This document shows, in pieces, positions 8,616-17,738 of a stretch of DNA of 64,000 bases. This DNA is from Aeoliella straminimaris (lineage in GTDB: Bacteria > Planctomycetota > Planctomycetia > Pirellulales > Lacipirellulaceae): contig NZ_JAMXLR010000061.1 of the NCBI RefSeq assembly GCF_024054565.1, positions 186,001-250,000 of the forward strand. Direction: 5' to 3'. A program made the position numbers and the translations under genes. The notes beneath the pieces are model-generated. The model was not told where the DNA came from, did no database searches, and was given only the letters and a program-made list of their open reading frames with translations. The number at the start of each line of letters is the position of its first letter. The first letter of the stretch is position 1.

Positions 8616-8909
8616 TTATTTACCAAAGTCGAGAAACGGTGATTCATCGACCGCCGCGCGTATCAGTCGTTGGGCAGCAGCCACGATGTCGGCGAGATCT
8701 TGTGATTTGTCTTCGGTACCCAGTGGAGTGGTGATCTCGATATCAACGCAGGAAGTATCGGGGTTCCATTGCAACAATGCACGGCAATCGCATTCACACT
8801 GCAACTTGGACTCCAACTCGCCAAAGCTGGGTGCGTCACCATCGGGGATAATGGTCCCGAGGTGAGAAGAGGTATGCACTCCATCGGATGATTTGGAAAC
8901 ACTAATCAA
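8616..8909 (-). CDS. N-terminal part of the split gene (97 aa)
   Basis: A 97-residue open frame, MISVSKSSDG to FLDFGK, ending at TAA 8616-8618. The segment LESKLQCECDCRALLQWNPD aligns with LERKLPITAEVKFNEDATRL in the 257-residue paralogue at 10294-11067, and the following helix-rich part also matches loosely. It therefore looks like the N-terminal half of the same kind of protein, stopped early. Its start overlaps the end of the 446-residue gene by 8 bases. Translated alone it would lack the whole C-terminal domain. Confidence 0.55.
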   Translation of the reverse strand: MISVSKSSDGVHTSSHLGTIIPDGDAPSFGELESKLQCECDCRALLQWNPDTSCVDIEITTPLGTEDKSQDLADIVAAAQRLIRAAVDESPFLDFGK

Positions 8910-10242
8910 GATTGCCCCCTGTGCTCACCGGCACGATTTCAAACTCAATTCCCTCCTCGACGCGATCAAGGAACGTCGCTGCGTGCTGGCGAAGCGAGAG
9001 TTCTTCCAACTGCTTGAAGTGGCTGAAGGTCCAGCGGCCGCCGATCTTCGGTGGACCTTCTTTAGGATAGGGACCCGCAATACCTACGCATGTTTTGCCT
9101 TCGCTGAATTCGGAATGAGAGAAGGTAAACAAGTAGTAGTGATTCGTCTCACCCTCGACCTCGACTTCGACGATCGCCTGTAGTTCCAACATCTCGGGCA
9201 CCGCGTCCCACTCGAAGGGATGTCGAATCCACATCACCATTTCGGCCTCTGCAAGTAGCCGCTGTGTACGGTACGACTCGGGAAAGTGCTCTAGCAGGCC
9301 GCACTCCTCAAGCAATTGCCAAAGCGTGGCCCGCCGGGCTGGCGTCTCCGCGATTTCGTTCAGCAGTTGGGAGGAAACTTGCATCTCCTGCTTCAACGCG
9401 GCGGCGACTGCAAATATCTTCATCCGCAAATCAGACGCGGCGAGAACCCGATTCAAGAGTGGTTCCGCTTCTGGGAACTTGGTGTGGCGAAAGACATCGA
9501 GAACCCATTCGAGATTCTGCTCGGCGGTAAAGGCCTCATCGAACTCTTCAGCAGTCGGCTCAACTAAACCTAGTTCCTTACACCGGGCATCGTATTCCAA
9601 ACTCGCGTTCAGCGATCTTTCCGCCTCATCGTTGAGCTTTGCCATCGTATCCGGGTAGTTCGACAAGTCGAGCAGGCCCTCCTGGCTGTACTTGACGATC
9701 AGGTCGCAGATGCTCGGCAGGTCGTTGCTGTGACCGATGAGATCGAAAACCGCAGGAAAGATATACGGTGCGCGCTCCGCCGCATCGTCACGCCAGTTGG
9801 AACCGGCCTTCAGCGGGACCATCGGCACATGAAGTTCTACACCCTTACTCTCGGGAAGCTTGAGTAGTTTCCAGAAGCTCTCCAGGGCCTTCGCAGTGCC
9901 AATGTCGGCGAGCAATCGGAGCGCCCGACTCTGGATATTGTCGTTAGCCGAGAGCTTTGCGTAGTTCTGTTCGATGAAGGGGATACGATCCTCCTGCTCA
10001 TCCCTTCCCGCTGCGTCCAGCAATTGGTACCCAATAGTGTCTGATCCACTGTAGATCTTCGCTGCGAATGGCTCAGTCGCCGCTTCGATCAGCAATCGCG
10101 CGGTGCCGAAGTCCATATCTCCATAAATAGGACTCAGGGTCTTCTCAAGGGCTTCCCAGCCTCTGACCTTGCCCGACCGCAAACGATCGAGCACACGCCG
10201 TACCGTCCTGGCGGAGACCTTCTTTCGCTTGAAGTTGAACAT
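8902..10242 (-). CDS. Unknown 446-aa alpha-helical repeat protein
   Basis: Unrecognised soluble protein. Residues about 10-330 are alpha-helical with HEAT-like character (for example IQSRALRLLADIGTAKALES and SDLRMKIFAVAAALKQEM). Residues about 350-440 form a different, beta-rich module with HYYLFTFSHSEFSEGKTCVG. It lies 51 bases downstream of the DUF2262-like gene at 10294 and overlaps the split gene by 8 bases, so the three form one transcription unit. Such mixtures of unknown helical and DUF2262-like proteins resemble immunity or accessory clusters, but no toxin gene is visible nearby. Confidence 0.75.
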   Translation of the reverse strand: MFNFKRKKVSARTVRRVLDRLRSGKVRGWEALEKTLSPIYGDMDFGTARLLIEAATEPFAAKIYSGSDTIGYQLLDAAGRDEQEDRIPFIEQNYAKLSANDNIQSRALRLLADIGTAKALESFWKLLKLPESKGVELHVPMVPLKAGSNWRDDAAERAPYIFPAVFDLIGHSNDLPSICDLIVKYSQEGLLDLSNYPDTMAKLNDEAERSLNASLEYDARCKELGLVEPTAEEFDEAFTAEQNLEWVLDVFRHTKFPEAEPLLNRVLAASDLRMKIFAVAAALKQEMQVSSQLLNEIAETPARRATLWQLLEECGLLEHFPESYRTQRLLAEAEMVMWIRHPFEWDAVPEMLELQAIVEVEVEGETNHYYLFTFSHSEFSEGKTCVGIAGPYPKEGPPKIGGRWTFSHFKQLEELSLRQHAATFLDRVEEGIEFEIVPVSTGGNLD

Positions 10243-10293
10243 GACCGAATGCCCATCGAAGTACTTCAGTGTGTCTGTGCTTGTTACACGGAT

Positions 10294-11067
10294 TCACCCC
10301 AGCAGGCTTACATGCACCAGTTCGCCGCCCTCAATCTCGACTTCCGCTTCACGGTCCGAGAACAACCCATCCTCAAACCCATAGCAAAGCCGCTCGCCGT
10401 CGTCATCAATACGCACAGAGCTTAAGTAAAGCTGCGAAATAAACTCATCGCGGCCAACTTCTGGGTTGTCGCCCCTCCAGCCTTTGTTGTTGTAGACGTC
10501 GAGCAGTTCGTCGCAAATTGCCGTCATGCACAGGGCGTGGATCTCCTTGAAATTGGCAACCAGCGCATGAGCTGCTTGGAGTCTGTCCTTGGGAGGCCGC
10601 TTCCCTTCCAGGCCCGATAGGTACCAGGTGCAATTCTGTAGTGGAGCTGCTCCCTCATCGTCATCCGCGTCTCGGCACCACGAATCGATGTCGTCGTCGT
10701 AAAACAAGGTACCTAGCGTGCGGTCCTTGTAGTCAGGAGCATCGAGCGGACGTTCCACCTTCACTCCCTTTCGATTCCAGAAGATGAACCACTCGACAGC
10801 TCGCATGGCACGATCTGGAATTCTCTCCAGTTCTCGCTCCGTGGCGACGCCCTTGAACTGCAGTCGCAGAGAGAGACGGGTGGCGTCTTCGTTGAATTTC
10901 ACCTCGGCGGTGATCGGCAACTTGCGTTCCAGCTTCGCTTTCAGTCGCGTAAGCCACTCAGGCCCCACAGCAAATGAACCGTCGTAGCCGAAGAACCAAG
11001 TCGCTTCGACCTGCTCCTTCGGACCTCCGCTTTGCTGTCTTTTGGCAATGGATGTGAATTCACCCAC
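10294..11067 (-). CDS. DUF2262-like protein, intact paralogue of split gene
   Basis: A 257-residue soluble acidic protein. The N-terminal half (VEATWFFGYDG...LERKLPITAEV) is followed by a C-terminal module running from LGTLFYDDDIDSWCRD to EVEIEGGELVHVSLLG, which I tentatively place in DUF2262. It is the intact relative of the interrupted gene at 8148-8909. The start is GTG at 11067, preceded by a G-run. The gene lies between the sigma-factor terminator and the 446-residue gene. Function is unknown. Confidence 0.7.
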   Translation of the reverse strand: MGEFTSIAKRQQSGGPKEQVEATWFFGYDGSFAVGPEWLTRLKAKLERKLPITAEVKFNEDATRLSLRLQFKGVATERELERIPDRAMRAVEWFIFWNRKGVKVERPLDAPDYKDRTLGTLFYDDDIDSWCRDADDDEGAAPLQNCTWYLSGLEGKRPPKDRLQAAHALVANFKEIHALCMTAICDELLDVYNNKGWRGDNPEVGRDEFISQLYLSSVRIDDDGERLCYGFEDGLFSDREAEVEIEGGELVHVSLLG

Positions 11068-11147
11068 GTTTTAGTCCCCCCTGCGGATTGGTCGAACTTC
11101 TTGTGCCCGACACGACCTTCTGTCTTACTTACTCCGCCACCCAAACA

Positions 11148-11180
11148 CAAAAAGCCCCCGCCAAACTCTGGCGGGGGCTT
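11148..11180 (-). terminator. Rho-independent terminator of the sigma-factor gene
   Basis: Perfect inverted repeat AAGCCCCCGCCA / TGGCGGGGGCTT around a short loop. On the minus strand it is followed by a T-run (GCTTTTTG). It lies 36 bases after the sigma-factor stop. Confidence 0.9.
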
Positions 11181-11215
11181 CTGGGTCGATCACATGCAAG
11201 TCATGTGAGTGTTTA

Positions 11216-12784
11216 CTAATCGAGGAACCCAAGCAGTTCGGCACTGCGGCTGGGTTGCTGCAGTTTGCGGACCGCTTTGGCTTCGATCTGGCGGATACGC
11301 TCGCGGGTCACCTTGAAGATGTGGCCCACTTCTTCCAGCGTGTAGCTGTAACCGTCGCCCAGGCCGTAACGGAGCTTGATGATCTCACGCTCACGGTAGC
11401 TCAGCGTCTTCAGCACGGCGCTGATGCGGGTGCGAAGCATTTCCTGAGCGGCGCCAATCGCCGGGCTCTCGGCACCACCGTCGGGCAGCAGGTCGCCAAA
11501 GTGGCTGTCCTCGCTGTTGCCCACCGGGCGGTCGAGGCTAATCGGGTAGCGGCTCATCGCCAGGACCCGACGGGCTTCTTCCACCGTGCAGTCGGCGGCG
11601 CGGGCGGTCTCTTCGAGCGTCGGCTCGCGGCCCAAACGCTGCAGCAGCATCCGCGATACGTTGCGAACGCGGCTCATCGTTTCGACCATGTGCACCGGAA
11701 TACGAATGGTGCGGCTCTGGTCGGCCACGGCGCGCGTGATCGCCTGGCGAATCCACCACGTGGCGTAGGTACAGAACTTGAAGCCACGGCGGTATTCGAA
11801 CTTGTCGACCGCACGCATCAAACCGGCGTTACCTTCCTGAATCAAATCGAGGAACGACAGACCGCGGTTGCGATACTTCTTGGCGATCGACACCACCAGA
11901 CGCAGGTTACCTTCGGACAGGCCTCGCTTGGCGCGTTGGTACTTCGAGTACACCGCCTTCAGGTCCCGCACACGGCGGCGGAGACTGGTGGGCGTTTCCT
12001 GCAGCGTGCGAAGGATGTTGCGGTACTCGACGAGCACGGGCTTTCGCTCGCTCATCGGCCGGCGGTCCTTCTTCATCTTGTCGAGCTGCGACTGCAGTTG
12101 ATCGATCCGCTCGCTGAACTGCTCCAGCGTTTCGATCATGGGCTCGATCCGCTGCGTGCGGAGACCGAGCTCTTCGACCAGAATCACGGCACGGCAACGA
12201 CGACGGCTCAGGCGTTTCCAGGCGGCGCGACGCTCGGACATCTTGTACGACTTGCTTGTCGCGATGCGGTAGTCGTCGGCGTTCTGCTCCAGCAGCACTT
12301 CGAGCGTCCGCAGGTTATGCGGCATGCGGCCCATGATCTGCTCTTTTTCCAGCCGATCGGTCACCGACACCTGCACGGTGCGGTCGAACGGCAGCTCGCC
12401 ACGATGAACACGGCCCAACACTTTGACGGCGCTGCGAATTACATAGTCGCAAGCCAGCAGCTTGCGGCGGAAGGCGGCCCGAGTGTTCTCGATGCGACGC
12501 GCCAGCGAGATTTCCTCTTTTCGCGTCAGCAGGGGGATTTCACCCATCTGGGTCAGGTACATGCGTACCGGATCGTCCGACCATGACTCGTTGTCACCGC
12601 CATCCAGCAGGCCATCCTCATCGCTATCGTCGTCATCGTTCATGCCGCCTGCCGTATCGACAGCTACTTCATCTTCGTCGTCGCCCTCCTTGTTTGGACG
12701 TAGATGACCAGCCAATTGGCTGACGTCGTCGGTCGACACATCCGAGTCATCTTCGAGCGTGTGATCGAGTAAGGTATCGTACAA
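11216..12784 (-). CDS. rpoD: Principal RNA polymerase sigma factor (sigma-70)
   Basis: Housekeeping sigma factor of about 522 residues. An acidic N-terminus is followed by region 1.2 (DDPVRMYLTQMGEIPLLTR), a large non-conserved insert, region 2 (NLRLVVSIAKKYRNRGLSFL, FKFCTYATWWIRQAITRAV), region 3 and region 4 (LSYREREIIKLRYGLGDGYS, VTRERIRQIEAKAVRKL). I place the start at TTG 12784 because AGGAG lies 8 bases before it; an upstream in-frame TTG at 12811 is possible. The gene stands alone with its own terminator. Upstream is a roughly 1-kb region without genes, which holds a short palindrome in the likely leader. Confidence 0.95.
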   Translation of the reverse strand: MYDTLLDHTLEDDSDVSTDDVSQLAGHLRPNKEGDDEDEVAVDTAGGMNDDDDSDEDGLLDGGDNESWSDDPVRMYLTQMGEIPLLTRKEEISLARRIENTRAAFRRKLLACDYVIRSAVKVLGRVHRGELPFDRTVQVSVTDRLEKEQIMGRMPHNLRTLEVLLEQNADDYRIATSKSYKMSERRAAWKRLSRRRCRAVILVEELGLRTQRIEPMIETLEQFSERIDQLQSQLDKMKKDRRPMSERKPVLVEYRNILRTLQETPTSLRRRVRDLKAVYSKYQRAKRGLSEGNLRLVVSIAKKYRNRGLSFLDLIQEGNAGLMRAVDKFEYRRGFKFCTYATWWIRQAITRAVADQSRTIRIPVHMVETMSRVRNVSRMLLQRLGREPTLEETARAADCTVEEARRVLAMSRYPISLDRPVGNSEDSHFGDLLPDGGAESPAIGAAQEMLRTRISAVLKTLSYREREIIKLRYGLGDGYSYTLEEVGHIFKVTRERIRQIEAKAVRKLQQPSRSAELLGFLD

Positions 12785-13795
12785 AGTTGAGGCTCCTACC
12801 TTGATGAACAAACTCGTAACAACCGAGCCAGCTCCCTGGGTGCCAGCTCACGATTGCACAGGGGTTGTTACTGCTATCGAACATCCCTCCGTGTTGCGAC
12901 AACACGGACGGGTTGTGGTTGCATAAACAGCGCCGTGCGAAACAAACGAAATGCTTGCGACACAGGGCGACACACAATTTTAACACCAAGCACCCGCACC
13001 GCTGTTGGCGACGGGCATTTGGAAAGAACTTCTATTAAGGAAAACATTGGCACCTCTACCGCTTAAACCGTCGGTGGGCGAACCAGTGCCGTGCGCGGAG
13101 TGCGATCACTCCAACAACACAATGTGGCAATGGAACAGGTTAGTGAAACTGCACAGGCTCTCATATTTCAAATCGAGTCGCTTAACACTCTTCTCCACCG
13201 TCTCGCTCGAGGATGTCAAATTCTCAGCGGCCAAAAACTATCAGCAGGTCGTTGAGGCGAATCCAGCAAGTGTGTGGGTGCGTCGCATCTCGAATCAATA
13301 ATCAACCATCGCCTGGGCAGCAGCGGCGGTGAGTATTCCCCGAATCTCTAATTAATCCGCTCATTCCATCTGCACGAGGCCGGAGGATGATCGCCGTGAG
13401 CCGCATTGTGAGAAAGGCTCCACGAGATGTTCCCATCATCCGCCAGCACTACGCTGTGCAAATTGTCGACTCCAATCCGCCTATCGCGCACGAAGGCTTC
13501 ATCCGTGAAAGCCAATTCCCATCCTCGGGACTTGGCTGGACGGAGTTATAGGCCAGTAGGGTAGGTGGCAGCAGTACCTCTGACCTGGCCTTCTAATTGT
13601 AAGCACCCCAACATGCGGGTCCATAGGCAAAAAGCGAAAAACGGGGTACATTGACCCGAATTCGGATTCCCCTGTCCTCACTTGTGCAGGGAAAATCGCG
13701 AGTTGACGCACGCCACTGCCCCACTGCTTAGACGTGGCAAACTGCCCCGCTGTTCGGTAGATCGGCTACTTCTGGACCGCTCTTGATGCCCCAAC
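12785..13795. other. Gene-poor region upstream of the sigma-factor gene
   Basis: About 1 kb with no convincing gene. It must contain the sigma-factor promoter; a perfect 8-bp inverted repeat lies at 12889-12907. On the minus strand between about 13350 and 13720 there are protein-like fragments (such as VDNLHSVVLADDGNISW) broken by stops and without starts. They could be remnants of a decayed gene, or chance. Confidence 0.5.
12889..12907. promoter_or_regulatory. Perfect 8-bp palindrome in sigma-factor leader
   Basis: CCGTGTTG-CGA-CAACACGG, a perfect inverted repeat with a three-base loop, about 105 bases upstream of the sigma-factor start. It could be an operator or an RNA hairpin; no T-run follows. 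Confidence 0.4.
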
Positions 13796-14350
13796 TTGAT
13801 GGCTGACAAATACTTAGTTCCCTGCGCATGTGGTAAATCAGTTAGTGTCACGGTCCACCAAGCTGGGTCGCAAGTCGCCTGCGAGTGCGGCAACATGGTG
13901 GGGGTGCCGCCGCTGCGCAAACTCCGCACGCTGCCACGCGACGAACAAACCGCTGCAGAAAGCACCTCTGCCTGGACTCCTCGCCACTCCATTGCCTTCG
14001 GCGGTACCGTGCTCACACTCGTGCTGCTCGCCGTGGCGGGGTGGATGACCGCAACTCAGCCCGAAACACCCGAATTCGGCAAGATCTACGAGCAACAACT
14101 CGCGCACTACGCCGATGCCACGCTGGAAAAGTGGAAACCGCTCGATTTCTGGCTGAATTGGCAGATCAATGAGCCCATCCTTGTCGAGAATGGATTCAAC
14201 GAAATCTCAACACCACAGCAGGTGAACTACCAGCAGCAACTCGACGAACGATTGTTCCATCGCAACGTCGTCTTGGCTGCCGCTGGCGTGGTGGCAGCGC
14301 TGACGATGCTGGGCTGTTTGGTGTTGCCCAGGACGGCCGCGAAGTCGTAA
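13796..14350 (+). CDS. Small Zn-ribbon-like membrane protein
   Basis: Unrecognised 184-residue protein. The N-terminus has two CxC pairs (VPCACGKSV...VACECGNMVGVP), a probable zinc-ribbon-like knuckle in the cytosol. Two membrane helices follow, near 65-85 and 160-178, with a soluble segment between them. This CxC-ribbon plus helix design is common among planctomycete hypotheticals. The start is ATG 13796 or the next codon. The convergent neighbour ends at 14434. Confidence 0.65.
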   Translation: MMADKYLVPCACGKSVSVTVHQAGSQVACECGNMVGVPPLRKLRTLPRDEQTAAESTSAWTPRHSIAFGGTVLTLVLLAVAGWMTATQPETPEFGKIYEQQLAHYADATLEKWKPLDFWLNWQINEPILVENGFNEISTPQQVNYQQQLDERLFHRNVVLAAAGVVAALTMLGCLVLPRTAAKS

Positions 14351-14433
14351 CGCCCCCCTCGCGTGTGGTGCCCCGACTTTCTTTGCAAGCAGCCGGCAAT
14401 TTATTGCATTACTTCATTTTGAACGTCATGCAA

Positions 14434-15747
14434 TTATTCGTTATCGGGCGCCTTGGCTCCCAGCACCGATTGCCATTCGCTCGGGGGCACTTTTTCCCAA
14501 GTGCCAGCAAGACCTTCGCGACGTGCAAGTAGCACCAGCGGACCGTTCTCGCCAGCGGTGACCAACAACAACCGCCGCCACCAGCCGCTGGCCATCACAC
14601 GGACCAGGTCGCCTAGTTTGCCCGCGCGGAACTTTCGGTATTTCTTCAACACCGGATAGGTCTCGCGAAGTCCCGCTACCCAAGTGTCCGTCGGTTTCGC
14701 CAAAGGCAACTCGCGGCACGCGCGACATACGCCGCCTTCGAGTGCTAGCCGACTGACCGACTGCTGACACGCGCGACAAGTGGCCATCTGGTCTTTCAAA
14801 ACCCACTCGCCCAACACCGGACACTTGGCCGCTAAGCGAGGGTCGACGTGTTTGCCCGTCACGCTGCAGGTGACGCGTTCCGATTCCAGCACTCGCACGC
14901 CCGACTCTTCGCAATTGGCCACGGCCTCGGCGGCCACGATGCGACCATCATCGATAGCAGCCAAATGAAAGGTATCCATTCCGCTGGCCGCGCAGTGAAA
15001 CGCTGGCGCCGTGAGCGTGCGCGTCCAATCGTGGAACCGCACTCGGGCGCACTGATCGCCGATGTCGAACTGCAGCGCCCCTTCGGCACGCTTCGCGACG
15101 ATAACTGTGAGCGCTACGAACCGTTCGCCGGCCGTATCGCATTGCCTGGCAAGCGTCTCGACTTGCGGCCGGCTAAGCGGAGAAGATTGAAAGGTTAGCG
15201 GGGCGATGTCACTTAGCCCCAACTGCTGCAGGTACGACTCGGATACCGGCTGCATCGTCTGATCGAAGTAGCGATGCTCGACCATTGCCGGATCATCGGC
15301 AGCCAGGGTTGTCGCCCGCAGAAACGGCACGTCGATCAAATGACAACCGGCCAGGTGCATTTGACCATTCTCCACCCGGTAGGCACCGAACAAGCGGCTG
15401 GAGAATTCGTGCACCGACTCGGGCTGCGAGGTGGGGTGAGCCACCAGCGCGCCCAGTTCCAGCGTGGCCAGGTTCCACAGCCAGTGACTACCGTCGCTGG
15501 GCGAGGTCACCTTGCGCGGCGGACTGGCAATCTTCTCGCTCGCCACGGCCACGCGGGTCTGATAGGGACGCGGCCAGGCGGGATGCTCGCGGTGTTCGAA
15601 ATCCAGCGTCGCTACTCCGTCGGCCAGCGCGCAGCGAACCTCCAGCGCAGTGGCGGCGAATTCCACAAACGCGGCAAGCGCCTCGCGATGCACCACGGCA
15701 TCCGAGCTACTCGGCTCAACAGCAGTTGGAGTGGATAGTTCGTTCAT
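14434..15747 (-). CDS. Unknown protein with C-terminal double Zn-ribbon
   Basis: Unrecognised 437-residue soluble protein. The N-terminal 290 residues show no recognised domain. The C-terminal third carries spaced cysteines: CSVTGKHVDPRL, AKCPVLGEW, CRACQQSVSR and CRACRELP, arranged like two treble-clef or zinc-ribbon knuckles. The start at ATG 15747 (MNELSTPTAV) is chosen over an upstream in-frame start because the extra residues look non-coding. Neighbours give no functional hint. Confidence 0.7.
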   Translation of the reverse strand: MNELSTPTAVEPSSSDAVVHREALAAFVEFAATALEVRCALADGVATLDFEHREHPAWPRPYQTRVAVASEKIASPPRKVTSPSDGSHWLWNLATLELGALVAHPTSQPESVHEFSSRLFGAYRVENGQMHLAGCHLIDVPFLRATTLAADDPAMVEHRYFDQTMQPVSESYLQQLGLSDIAPLTFQSSPLSRPQVETLARQCDTAGERFVALTVIVAKRAEGALQFDIGDQCARVRFHDWTRTLTAPAFHCAASGMDTFHLAAIDDGRIVAAEAVANCEESGVRVLESERVTCSVTGKHVDPRLAAKCPVLGEWVLKDQMATCRACQQSVSRLALEGGVCRACRELPLAKPTDTWVAGLRETYPVLKKYRKFRAGKLGDLVRVMASGWWRRLLLVTAGENGPLVLLARREGLAGTWEKVPPSEWQSVLGAKAPDNE

Positions 15748-15839
15748 TCCAGGAATTGTGGTTTCGCCGCGAAGCACAAGGCAATGCATCGCGGCGATTC
15801 ACTTACTCACCGGTCCCCACCGGGACCCGCTCACCTGTT

Positions 15840-16652
15840 TTACTTCTTGCGAAGGATATACACCACGTCTTCGGTTTCGGCACCTATCTTAACCGGTCGG
15901 TCAATGTTGTAGGCAAAGTCGTATGTCTCCAGCACCTCTAGAGAGGGGACGCTACTCAGCAAATCGGCCATTTGGCGAGCCGTGTAGATTCGAAAATCGG
16001 CACAATTTACCAGTCGGAAAGTGCGTGTGGGAGTATAAACGTCAAAACTCATCCTCACCCGCTCGATCCGCTTGCGGCGGTTGTGCTCCACCGTCCACAG
16101 ACGTGACAAAACCGTCAAATTCCCCCGCCGGGCGTGCCAGCTCTCCTCGTCCATCGGCTCGCCCTTGGTCGGCGTGAGGTGCAGCCCCAGGGCGTACAGC
16201 CCACCCTTGCGCAGGGCCGCCGAAATGCATTCCAAGTGCCGTCGGGCGTGATCCTCGCTGGGCAGATGGCGGAACGTATTGATCATGTTGAACGCCGCGT
16301 CGAACTTCTTCTTGGTCCCGAAGTCGGCCCCCTTAAAATCAGACAAGGTGAAGTCGCACATGTCGCCCACCATCGCGGTCCGCGGAAAACCATGCTTCTC
16401 CAGCCGGTCGTTACAGTACTCCACGGCCGGCTCGGCCAGATCGTTGCCAGCCACTTCGAAGCCGGCCTGTGCCAGCCGGTACATCAGCCGCCCGGTGCCG
16501 CACCCCGGCTCCAGCAGCCGCTGGAACTTGCCCGTGCCGTGCTTGGCAAACACGGCCTGCAAGAACGCTAGCTCCGCTCCCCAATCCGACCCGAACACCA
16601 GATCATAGTACTTGGGGTAATTGTACAAATCGTCTTGGATGATTTCTTGCAT
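15840..16652 (-). CDS. Class I SAM-dependent methyltransferase
   Basis: A 270-residue methyltransferase. Motif I is LLEPGCGTGRLMYRLAQAGF, followed by EVAGNDLAEPAVEYCNDRL and a FDAAFNMINTFRHL motif IV, typical of class I small-molecule methyltransferases. The C-terminal beta-rich cap (RMSFDVYTPTRTFRLVNCAD) probably binds the acceptor. The ATG at 16652 (MQEIIQDDLYNYPKYYD) is preferred, since the longer reading frame runs into a tandem repeat. Substrate is unknown. Confidence 0.85.
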   Translation of the reverse strand: MQEIIQDDLYNYPKYYDLVFGSDWGAELAFLQAVFAKHGTGKFQRLLEPGCGTGRLMYRLAQAGFEVAGNDLAEPAVEYCNDRLEKHGFPRTAMVGDMCDFTLSDFKGADFGTKKKFDAAFNMINTFRHLPSEDHARRHLECISAALRKGGLYALGLHLTPTKGEPMDEESWHARRGNLTVLSRLWTVEHNRRKRIERVRMSFDVYTPTRTFRLVNCADFRIYTARQMADLLSSVPSLEVLETYDFAYNIDRPVKIGAETEDVVYILRKK

Positions 16653-17080
16653 GCGGTGTTCGTCGGGTTCAGGTAGTTTTGTCGCAGTAATGTCGCAGTA
16701 ATGTCGCAGTCGCACCGAACAACGATTCCCTGCGACTTTACTCGGCGAGTATTGTCGCACCTCGAATAAAAAACCCACTGAAATAACAGGCGAAACCAAT
16801 CAGGGGGTGCGACTTTACTCGAGGGGTTGTTGCGCTCGGTTCGCCGCAAGTGCGACAAAACCCTTCCAGCGAGCGGCCGCCGTAAGGCGGCTGGTAATGT
16901 CTACGGCCGAGGCAATGCTCCACCGTCCACTCACCACGCACCGGTGGCCAAACCGCCATTAGACCAAACCGCGAGTCGAATTCTACCGCGGCTTTTTTAC
17001 ACCCGGGGTTTTGCATCCAGGCGGAGGATGGCGTCAAGCGAGTCTCAGCTCGCGCGGACCGATCGGGTCGGGAGCGGCGA
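16653..17080. other. Non-coding region with short tandem repeats
   Basis: No convincing gene. Bases 16681-16710 hold about 2.7 copies of GTCGCAGTAAT, just upstream of the methyltransferase start. Farther along, GTGCGACAAAACCC and a TTCTACCGCG block recur, with variation, near 58850 and 59055, suggesting a dispersed non-coding repeat. Confidence 0.45.
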
Positions 17081-17689
17081 CTACGGATCGCCCGCCGAGT
17101 GGATGAGCTCGTAGTCGATGTCGAGCGTCGACGACTGGTGCCCGGTGATGATCTCCACAAAGTCGGCTTCGTACTGCTCTCTTGGGGTACGATCTTCGGG
17201 CGTGACTTTCAAACGGCCATCCGTTTCTGAATGTCGGTGCACCTTCCGCCTGCCGCTTTCGGTTTGCGCCACATATCTCACGGGAGGCGACGGCAAGCGA
17301 TAAACCCGCACGTCCTCCCAATACTTGGAGGTTCTCGTCCTGCTGGTGGAACCGGCCGCCCTCAACTCCTGCAACTCCTCCCTGGTGAGATCGCGGGTGT
17401 GCCTGTAAATGCAGTACCAATAGTGCTGGTAACGAAAGAAACTGGACGTAGATAGGCGACCCGCCGCGTCGACGCGATGCGCCGAAATGAGTTGACCTTG
17501 GTGGGAATGTTCTGGCAACAGCTCGAATAGAGACCCATTGAGCCCCACCACAAGATTCCGTGCCGCTGATTCGAATTCCATTCGCCGATTGTATTCTTTC
17601 CGAGCCGGTACGGCCCACAGCAAGAATGCGATCGCGGCCGTAACGGCAAGTAACGTGACAATGCGAAATCGCAGTCGTACGTTTTTCAA
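17081..17689 (-). CDS. Membrane-anchored unknown protein
   Basis: Unrecognised 202-residue protein with a basic N-terminus and one membrane helix (FRIVTLLAVTAAIAFLLWAV), followed by a soluble, charged domain with paired tyrosine/tryptophan residues (FRYQHYWYCIYRHT). Planctomycetes encode many proteins of this 'short FRI-helix' type. The start is ATG 17689; an overlapping longer frame is considered a shadow. It is followed on the same strand by nothing for about 430 bases. Confidence 0.55.
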   Translation of the reverse strand: MKNVRLRFRIVTLLAVTAAIAFLLWAVPARKEYNRRMEFESAARNLVVGLNGSLFELLPEHSHQGQLISAHRVDAAGRLSTSSFFRYQHYWYCIYRHTRDLTREELQELRAAGSTSRTRTSKYWEDVRVYRLPSPPVRYVAQTESGRRKVHRHSETDGRLKVTPEDRTPREQYEADFVEIITGHQSSTLDIDYELIHSAGDP

Positions 17690-17738
17690 TGCTGCCTCCT
17701 TGGAAGTCCTCTTCGCTCCTCAACGAACAAACACGCCT

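Noticed and set aside
13499..13711. 70-residue minus-strand frame upstream of the sigma-factor gene
   Set aside because: No ribosome site or domain; may be a decayed remnant, not a supported gene.
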